From the NCBI GenBank assembly GCA_039707465.1, contig CM077644.1, forward strand, positions 99,433,875 through 99,497,874: a stretch of 64,000 nucleotides of DNA. The letters are read 5' to 3'. The notes below the pieces were generated by a model. The model made no database searches. It was not told the DNA's origin and was given only the letters and a program-made list of their open reading frames with translations. Positions within the stretch are counted from its first letter, which is position 1, and each line of letters begins with the position of its first letter. Positions 56,947 to 64,000 of this stretch are shown one piece after another. Source of the stretch: Rhabdophis nuchalis (Eukaryota; Chordata; Lepidosauria; Squamata; Natricidae). Made by a program: the position numbers and the translations under genes.

Positions 56947-57269
56947 CTTCTTGACTTTTTTGAATGGCTAAATCTTTCCAGACTACAGAAACCTGTCATA
57001 TAAACATGCCTGAGCACTCCGAATCCACTACAAGCAAAATTGTAGTGTCTGTTGAAAAGGCAGAAAGAAACACCCAACATTTGTATCCTGAGAACAGGCA
57101 AATATAAACGCTTTGATTTCTTTCCTCTGTAAAGGACAAAACAGCTTGTCTACAATAGCCTAATTTGACCAAATTGGATCTGAGACTCTTCTGCTGGGTA
57201 AGCCTATTCATGAATAAGAGATTAAGTGTCAGGAGAGAGTCAAGATTTATTGGCCAGCTCTAGTGTGAA

Positions 57270-57550
57270 GCCTGACACTTTCAACTAATGAAGTGATGTT
57301 ATCTGCATATCTATAGTTAGTATTTTGACCTCCACTTTTGATTTCAGTTGTCATCTTGAATCCCATAACTATACTAAATACATTGGCTGTGTATGCATGC
57401 TTTTCCATATCTTTTTAAATTTTGAATCACTTCTTGAAATTAAGTTCTCAAAGCAGCTTTTTGTTAAGTGTAAAAATCCTTCATATGATATGATCTCTTG
57501 TTATGGTAGTATTATTAACCATAATATGTTCTACAGTCTGGCATGATCTA
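57270..57550 (-). mobile_element. Diverged BovB/RTE-like RT fragment
   Basis: TGAAGTGATGTTATCTGCAT in the plus view is the reverse complement of the RT YADD-region coding seen in BovB copies; the downstream words are consistent but weak. It may belong to the same old insertion as 56220-56570, split by later sequence. Confidence 0.45.
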
Positions 57551-57913
57551 CCCAAATGTCTTGCTATGAAGGAAGAAAGAATAAGCCTCCTCATTTATCC
57601 AATTTTTGATCCATGTTAATGTTATTAAGTTAGTCCTGTGTTTTGCTATATTTATTATTTATTTGATTTCTATAGTTATCCATCTCAACAAATGACTCTG
57701 GATGTCATTTATCATAAGAACAAGAACAATGAAAACAATACAGAATACATATATTTGGTCATTGAGTAAAACTAAAGTTATGAATGTTAATATAGCTCAA
57801 AAATGGTGACCTTAAAAACATACTTCTAACATTTATTTCTGAGCTAAATTATTTGGAATCATAAACAAACCAACAAATAAATATATTATATTAACTACTT
57901 TTCTGAAATCTGC
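57551..57913. other. Unannotated AT-rich sequence
   Basis: No gene or repeat family recognised. Confidence 0.5.
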
Positions 57914-57975
57914 CTATTTATTTATTTATTTATTTTATTGAATTTATACCCCGCCCTTCTCCAAACGGACCCCTA
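57914..57975 (-). mobile_element. L2/L3-type LINE 3' tail
   Basis: Reverse complement GGTCCGTTTGGAGAAGGGCG, then GGTATAAATTCAAT and an (AAAT)n tail. Only about 60 bp are present. Confidence 0.75.
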
Positions 57976-58089
57976 TTCATTTATCTCTCTAAATATAACT
58001 TTATTCTCCCAGATAAAATCTTAAGCATCACTGTTCTTACATGAAGAATTAATGCAGTGGTCTTGTCGTCTATTAAAATGGCTAGTGTG

Positions 58090-59891
58090 GATTTCGCTTC
58101 CGGCTTCCGGAGGCAACGGACGGGTCTCTGACTCGTCCGCCGCCTGTTTCTCCAACGGTGCCTTCGGGCGCTCGGGGGCTTTGCAAAAGAGCCCCCTAAC
58201 CGGATGGATGGCTTGCGGGAGACCCCTACCCAAACAGCTGTTGGGGGGGGGTACCCGCCTCGTCCCAGGAATTGGGGAACAAAATGCAGGGGGAAGAGTC
58301 CCTTTTGCCTATGGAGCGCCGGAACAACAGAAAATGAAGAAGAAGGCTGAAATCTGGGGCTGCGGGAAGCACCGAGGCTCTGTGGTCTGCTGTGTGGTTA
58401 GTGAGTTGATTTTGAGATTTTGATGCCTTCAGTTCTTTTAAGAAAAGAAGAATGGAGGGGGGGTTGGAAAAGAGAGAACCCCCCTGAGATCAAGCTCTAT
58501 TTTAAAATCCTCCCCGGGCTCGGGAAGAGGCAAAAAGTAACATCCGATTTTGAATAAGTGAAAATGGAAGTCTATTGAATGTGGATTAGCCATTGTTACT
58601 CTGTATCTGAGTTTCGCTGCAAGAGAAATGACTTTCACTAGTTCTGCCTGACCACCAAAGGGCGGGGAAACATGGTGCTTCTTTGCCCCCGGCTGAGAAC
58701 TTTCTCTTTTCTTTCACTGTTACAAGCTTGGAAAATTTACTGAAAAACCAACGCAAGTGACTTTTGGGGTTTCTCCCAACGTGTGCCTTCTTTTATATCA
58801 GAGCTGATTATAAAAACCTTTTCTCCCTGGAATTTAAGCGGATTATTTTTAACTTTGGACACTGACTTTTCCTTTTCTTGGACCTCACGAGCTCCTCGCC
58901 CTGCGGACGCCATATTAGTGTCAAGAACTTAAAACTCTCACTATGGAAATGCTACAATCAATAGAGGGAATTCTCCAAAGCATAATGGAAGAAATAACAG
59001 AGATTCGGAAGGACAGGTTATGATCAAAATCTGAACTTTTGGAGATGCAAGGGACACTAGTGGGAAACAAACAAAAAATTGAAGGGGGGGTAGCGGAGAT
59101 GGGGGGAAAGATAAAGGAGTCACAAAAAGAATTAATAGATTTTGATGGCTGTATGTTTAAAATCGATTTTGAAAGAATGCCTTACAATTTAGCATATGCC
59201 AGAACAAATGATGTATCCAGAGAGAGAGATATTAAACATGTAAGAGGGCTGACAAGGGAAGAGACCCCGAGAGCACGGTGCAATAGTTTATTGATATATG
59301 AGCTAAAAGAACTTGCCAGTCTGAAACAGGTCTCGGAAAATATACCAGACAATAAGAATTATTCCTTCTTATTGGAAAAAAAATTACTATATAAAAATGG
59401 GATCTGCGACAGATGGTTCATGTCTGAAGGAATGTTGGTGCTCTGGGAGGGGGGGAGGGAGAGGGGGGAGGGAGAGTAAAAATTAAAACAATTGAAGAGG
59501 CGCAAGCCTTTTTCTTTTTCAAAAAAATAATATGCCTCAATCCTGGAGGAAGAAAATGGGGGAACGGGAGGGGCCATAGCACCACCCACTGGTGGGAGGG
59601 AGGATGAGGATATAATATTTACAAGACTCAGATTACAAAAATGATTTCCTTTAATATACTGTAACTTTTTCTTTCGGATGTTTTGTAGAAACTATTGAAT
59701 GCATGAATTTTATGAAATGATACATATGTAACTCCTGCCACCTTAAATAGAAAAATAATTAATCTTTGTATGAAGCCTTGGAGGTGGCCTGCACCTCTGA
59801 TATGGATGCCTCTAAAATGTTCTTTTACACCCTATATACCTTTTCCCTGTAAAAAATTGTTAAAACCAATAAAACTTTTTTTGCAAAAAAA
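58090..59891 (+). mobile_element. ORF1-only L1 element (HAL1-like), complete with TSD
   Basis: AAAATGGCTAGTGTG at 58075-58089 and 59892-59906 is a 15-bp duplication, and the right copy follows a poly(A) run. The insert has a GC-rich 5' region with tandem CTTCCGG (ETS-type) words, a ~850-bp 5' UTR, an L1-type ORF1, and a ~340-bp 3' UTR ending AATTGTTAAAACCAATAAAA. No endonuclease or RT (ORF2) lies between ORF1 and the 3' UTR. The start near 58090 is GC-rich and sharp, so the element looks full-length and not 5'-truncated. Confidence 0.8.
58943..59479 (+). pseudogene. L1-type ORF1 protein, degraded
   Basis: From the ATG at 58943 the frame runs 179 codons with a single in-frame TGA at 59021-59023. 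It encodes an N-terminal coiled coil (MLQSIEGILQSIMEEITEIR), KIDFERM, then AYARTNDVSRERDIKHVRGL and, near the end, RWFMSEGMLVLWEGG. Compared with the copy at 61879-62684, about 45 codons of the RRM (the LRFQNISEESGE...KPKDEI block) are deleted. After the G-rich run at 59449-59476 the frame shifts, and the KIKTIEEAQAF terminus continues to about 59520. ORF1p is an RNA-binding chaperone of the L1 particle. This copy is not functional. Confidence 0.8.
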
Positions 59892-59906
59892 AAAATGGCT
59901 AGTGTG

Positions 59907-60330
59907 TCGGTGCTTATCCTCCCCTAATAGATATTATTTGTGTCATGTCCAACAAACCTAAATGAATGAATGAATCAGCCAACCAACCAACCAACAAATC
60001 AATGAATATCAGCATTCCAGTATATTCATTCTAATTGGACATAGATTTGAGAAGTGGATTGGTTAAGTTCCTGTGACAATTTATAGGTTGTATTGAACAC
60101 TATCCAATATTACAATAACTATCAATTCTTTCATAAGGGAAGAATATAACTAACTTCAAATATAGTACAAGTCAAAGATTGAAAATAAAAATATTTTTAT
60201 AATCTGATAGTTTAAATAATACAATAAATTGTGTTCTTTTGTTTGTCATTGTTTTTTATATCTCAGATGTTTTCTGATGATGAGCACATGTGTAGCTGTC
60301 AGCCTAATGGATTTTATCTGTTTACTTTGC
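59907..60330. other. Unannotated sequence
   Basis: Contains a short (AATG)n/(CCAA)n patch at 59960-59995; nothing else recognised. Confidence 0.5.
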
Positions 60331-60466
60331 TCTTCTTCTTCTTCTTCTTCTTCTTCTTCTTCTTCTTCTTCTTCTTCTTCTTCTTCTTCTTCTTCTTCTT
60401 CTTCTTCTTCTCCTCCTCCTCCTCCTCCTCCTCCTCCTCCTCCTCCTCCTCCTCCTCCTCCTCCTC
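60331..60466 (+). repeat. (CTT)n to (CCT)n microsatellite
   Basis: About 80 bp of CTT units switch cleanly to about 56 bp of CCT units at ~60411. Poly-Ser, poly-Pro and poly-Phe frames across it are artefacts. Confidence 0.97.
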
Positions 60467-61537
60467 ACATCAATGTAGAGAAAACAGAAGCACTATAGAC
60501 TAGAGGGCAAGGGGAATGAAGCATTTAATATTCACTCAGGCATCTTGCTCTGAGGACAACTTACAAGCTCATAACTATTTTATCAGGTTTCATTTTATGA
60601 CTTCTCTGGGTGTCATCTAGCACTTTTGCAAGCTTTATGGTTGGGAGAGGGAGGGATTATAGGCAACAGCAGCAAGAAAGCCAACTGAGGTCTTTGGTTT
60701 GATTCCAAAAAAATTCTCCCTGCAGCATTCTTAATTCAAGCAATTGGCTATTGAGCATATCTCATCTAGGAATTTAGGTGGACCAGCCTAACCTATATCT
60801 AAATAAAAATCTACACTCTCATCACAGCCAATATTTTATGACCTAAGCTGCTTAGTTTTCATTGACGGCAGAATAAAGAAGTTATGATTAGAGTTCAGTG
60901 AAAATAAAGATTGGAAGTAATTCATTATGTTTAATCACTTGGAAACAAAGCCTTTTATGATCTATACTAAAGCCATGTTTTTGTCTTCCTGTATTGATAT
61001 TATGCACATACAATGAAGTGAAATGGTGATCAATATTCATACAAATGGGGAAAGGTAATAAAAATTACTGAAATAGAAAGTTATTCTGTTCCTGAGGAAA
61101 TAAATCTCTAGAACCCGCCTTTAGTGCAAGGTTAGCTATTTTGAACATAAGCATAGACAGCTGTATTAATCCTTTGCAGGGACGTTACTAGCAGTGATTA
61201 AACATGTATTTGACTATGATATGAATAAACGTAAGATCACAACAGTTCATTGAAAGCTGAATAGCTAAGAAGAAATAGCATATTTATCAAAGCAGAAGAT
61301 CAAGGTAAATAAGGTTTTATTTAAGCATTCAGTATTTATGGATAGTGAAAACATGAAGAGGCCACCAGGAACTTTGCCTATACTTGCTATGTCTTCCTGT
61401 CTGTCTGTCAGAGGGATCCCAATGCAAGTGCAATCTAAGGAGGTGATATAGTCAGGACCTATACCATAAAACTAGGAAGCTACCCCACAGATACTGAACA
61501 AACAACTAAGATGTGATGCATCCAATTTGGGATTATC
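60467..61537. other. Unannotated AT-rich sequence
   Basis: No gene or repeat family recognised. Confidence 0.5.
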
Positions 61538-61550
61538 ATTCCTCACTATT

Positions 61551-63294
61551 TGATTTTGAAAAAGTTTTATTGAGTTTTAACAATTTTCTGAAGGGTGGGG
61601 TAAGGGTTACAGAAACATTTTGAGAACCTTTGCGTCAGAGTCCTTGGCCCATCCCGGGCTACATAATAAAACAATAGTAAACAAATTTATAAAAAAAAAA
61701 ATACTACAAGATAAAGACCAGTGTATACGTATTATATATTACATTTCCAATTCTGAGATGGCAGACATGTACAAACATCCTAGTATAAAAAAGAATAGAA
61801 AGAAAAGTTAATAAGAAAAAAGAAAAGCAAGCAAAATCATTTTTTTGATCTAAGTCTTTTGGCAATTGTATCTTCTTTTTATCCTGCTTGGTCCCCCGTG
61901 GGCGAGGCCGTGGCCCCCTCCGCCCCCCCTGGATCTTCACCCAGGACAGAGGAATGTTTTTTAATAAAGGCTTCCGCCTCAGCAACTGTTTTAATTCTCA
62001 CTCTTCCTCCTTCCCAGAACACCAGCATCCCTTCGGGCATCGCCCACTTGAACCAGATCCCGTGGTCAAACAATGTTTTAGATAAGAAGGAAAATTTCCT
62101 TCTCATTTCTCTGATTTTTTTTGGGACCTGCTTCAAGATAGCGACAACCTTTTGTTGGTAAATTAGGGGAACCCCTCTCTGCGCCCTCAAAATTCCCTCT
62201 CTGGTTGACCTTCTGACAAATTTAATGTGAATCTCTCTGGGTACTTCATTTATCCTGGCATATGCAGAGTTTATTCTGTAGACTAGGTCAATGTCCCCCC
62301 CCTGATCTCATCTTTAGGTTTATGTAAATAGTCTGCTAAAATTGTGCTCATGAGTTCAGGCAAGCATTCACCAGATTCTTCAGAAATGTTCTGAAATCTT
62401 AAAAAATATGACATCCTTTCGAAGTCCATCCTAGACATATGCCCAGTTAATTCCCCCACCTCACTGTTGACATTTTTAAGCTCTCCCTTTGCCTCAGTTA
62501 GCCCCCCTTCCAGATCTTCAGTCTTCTGTATGTTCTCCTTCACTTGATTACGAGTTTCCAGGAGTTCCTTCTTAAAGTTATTTTCTTCTCTCTGCGCCTT
62601 GATTTCCTGTACCAAAGTTTGTATAACAGATTCCAGAGAAGACAATCTTTGTTCCAATACTGCCAATTCTGATTTTTGTGCCATGGTTAACTGTTAGAGT
62701 CAATGCCACTAAAATGGCGTTTTTTGGGTGGAGCCGCTGAGACAAATCAGGAAGTAAAAGTTTCAAATCAAGGTTGTAAAAAAGTTCAGGAACCAGTAGA
62801 GAAACACTTTCCCAAATCAATAGTTATAATTTAAAAAAAGGCACTCCAGACAGGGAATCAATTAATCCAAAAAAATTCTTCATTAATAGCAAGAGGAAGT
62901 CCAAATTACAAGAAGATGCTGGTAGTTTTCCATAAATAAAATAGTCATTCAGGAGCGGAAAGAAGCCATCTTCCACCGCCCAAGCTGGGAGCCAGTCGGA
63001 AAAAGTAACAAAGAAATAAGTTGTAACAAGCCAATCGAACTTAGAAACATTGTTGCAAGCCGCAGATCACTTTCACTCGCTTTCACTAAGTTCCAGGCAA
63101 ACTGCATAGAGAAAAATCCGTCCCTCGCAATGAGGAACCATTTCAAAGCGCCGCTTTAAATCCGAGGGGGGGTTTAACGAAAAAAACACCCCCCTCCAAG
63201 CTTTTTAGTCCAGCGCTGCCATCGGAGATAAAATAGCAGATAAAAGCACACTCACTCTTCACCTTGCAGCCGAGCCTCGGGAGAGCCCCTCACT
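61551..63294 (-). mobile_element. ORF1-only L1 element (HAL1-like), second copy
   Basis: ATTCCTCACTATT at 61538-61550 and 63295-63307 is a 13-bp duplication. On the minus strand the insert has a ~610-bp 5' UTR, an L1-type ORF1 (62684 to ~61879) and a ~330-bp 3' UTR ending AATTGTTAAAACTCAATAAA. The 3' end matches 58090-59891, as does the stretch just before the ORF1 start (CGCCATTTTAG against CGCCATATTAG). ORF2 is again absent. Two TSD-bounded copies with the same architecture argue against chance internal deletion. Confidence 0.8.
61879..62684 (-). pseudogene. L1-type ORF1 protein with one frameshift
   Basis: From ATG at 62684 the frame encodes a coiled coil (LAVLEQRLSSLESVIQTLVQ and an E/K-rich stretch), MDFERMSYFLRFQNISEE and LMSTILADYLHKPKDEI, the RRM-type core of L1 ORF1p. 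A C-run on the plus strand (G-run in the gene) at about 62296-62303 shifts the frame. Beyond it come VYRINSAYARINEVPREI, RAQRGVPLIYQQKVVAILKQ and MPEGMLVFWEGGRVRIKT, the C-terminal domain, up to the stop near 61879. About 268 codons in total, usual for a vertebrate L1 ORF1. One frameshift is the only damage I see. Confidence 0.85.
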
Positions 63295-63307
63295 ATTCCT
63301 CACTATT

Positions 63308-63611
63308 GTTGCATTTGCTCACTAGGAATGTGGGAGTTCTAATCCTAACATACCAAGGGAAGCCTTCTATAGCCATTCCATGAAACTGGAATGTCTGATA
63401 TGCTGATTCTTACATGCATTCAGAACAAATTTATAGCAAGGTGTGTCTTACTATATCCATGATACTAAGTTATAGCAGGGTACACAACATTGTGACTGTG
63501 GGCACTTGGGTGTCCACCAAGCTATGAGATTGATTATTTTATTTTATTTTAAAAAGTGTATTCTGCAAAACAAAATACCAGCCTCTACTCTCATATTTGG
63601 ACCTTACAAAG
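63308..63611. other. Unannotated sequence
   Basis: No gene or repeat family recognised. Confidence 0.45.
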
Positions 63612-63795
63612 ATCTTAGAATTGGAAGGGACCTTGGAGGTCTTCTAGTTCAATCCTTTGTTCAGACAGGAGACCCTATACCATTACAGGCAAGTGACTGT
63701 TCAGTTTCTTCTTAAAAGCCTCCAGTGATGAAGCACTCACAACTTCTGAAGGTAAACCATTTCAGTGCTTAATTGTTCTGCTAGTGATTAGCTAG
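63612..63795 (-). mobile_element. CR1 LINE 3' end
   Basis: In the plus view, GAATTGGAAGGGACCTTGGA, CTTCTTAAAAGCCTCCAGTG and CACAACTTCTGAAGG are the reverse complement of the CR1 3' end and the LEVFKK/LPPEVV region seen at 35833-36400. It is more diverged than that copy. Confidence 0.75.
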
Positions 63796-64000
63796 CATTC
63801 GTTGCTCTCACTTATCCTAAGAGGATGTTTGAAATTGTGGTAAATTGTGTTTTGTCACTGGCAAGGTCAATGTTTTCTTGATATGTGAACTTTAACTCCT
63901 AGCTTTCCCCAGCCAATGTGGCCATTACTGAGAATTTGCGGAATATAAGTCCACATATTTGGAAGGTCTACTGTGGTTCCCTTGACAGCTCTTTCTAGAA

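Noticed and set aside
60229..60503. Poly-Ser/Pro and poly-Phe/Ser frames
   Set aside because: Translation of the CTT/CCT microsatellite.

Overview
This window reads as gene-poor, repeat-dense squamate reptile DNA, most likely from a snake. The reasons are the repeat mix: BovB and L2/L3-type CR1-group LINEs, tRNA-derived SINEs of the Sauria type, CR1, ORF1-bearing L1-like elements, many small hAT-type MITEs, and GATA (Bkm-like) and other microsatellites attached to LINE 3' tails. I found no host protein-coding gene, rRNA, CRISPR array or true tRNA gene. All coding capacity I can support belongs to transposable elements. The single exception is a host-derived fragment carried inside a DNA transposon.

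Layout. 0-8 kb: a 5'-truncated L1-like insertion, then six hAT-type MITEs with 8-bp target duplications (two of them long hairpins), a BovB 3' end and an L2 tail. 8.4-10.3 kb: a 1.9-kb minus-strand L1-like insertion with poly(A). 10.9-16 kb: L2 fragments, an inverted pair of near-identical SINEs and a 39-bp perfect inverted repeat. 17.5-21.7 kb: a MITE, a solo LTR with paired promoter palindromes, and L2 copies that end in microsatellites, one of them inserted into a SINE. 22.3-23.1 kb: a CR1 whose 3' end was hit twice by hAT MITEs in one 8-bp target. 25.5-32.3 kb: L2 copies, including the longest one (27.9-29.8 kb, minus strand, RT remains), and an ancient degraded LINE RT. 33-38.5 kb: MITEs, a SINE, LTR remnants, CR1 and L2. 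41.8-44.1 kb: a decayed DIRS-type gag/RT joined to an R4/Dong-like LINE fragment. 44.9-47.3 kb: a solo LTR carrying a nested SINE, plus L2. 47.6-50.0 kb: a complete Tigger (pogo/Tc1-mariner) transposon with an open 625-codon transposase. 51.8-55.3 kb: hAT MITEs, one carrying a fragment that resembles the centrosomal protein centrobin. 56-57.5 kb: BovB fragments. 58.1-63.3 kb: two TSD-flanked, opposite-strand elements of about 1.75-1.8 kb that contain only an L1-type ORF1 and a 3' UTR.

The most notable items are the ORF1-only L1 pair (analogous to mammalian HAL1), the centrobin-like fragment inside a hAT element, the open Tigger transposase, and the covarying palindromes that place the CCAAT box and TATA box of two related LTRs in hairpin loops. 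Functionally the window shows autonomous machinery (Tigger, and LINE relics), the non-autonomous passengers that depend on such machinery (SINEs, MITEs, ORF1-only L1), and the scars of their serial insertion. All family names rest on recognised motifs and architecture, not on a database search.
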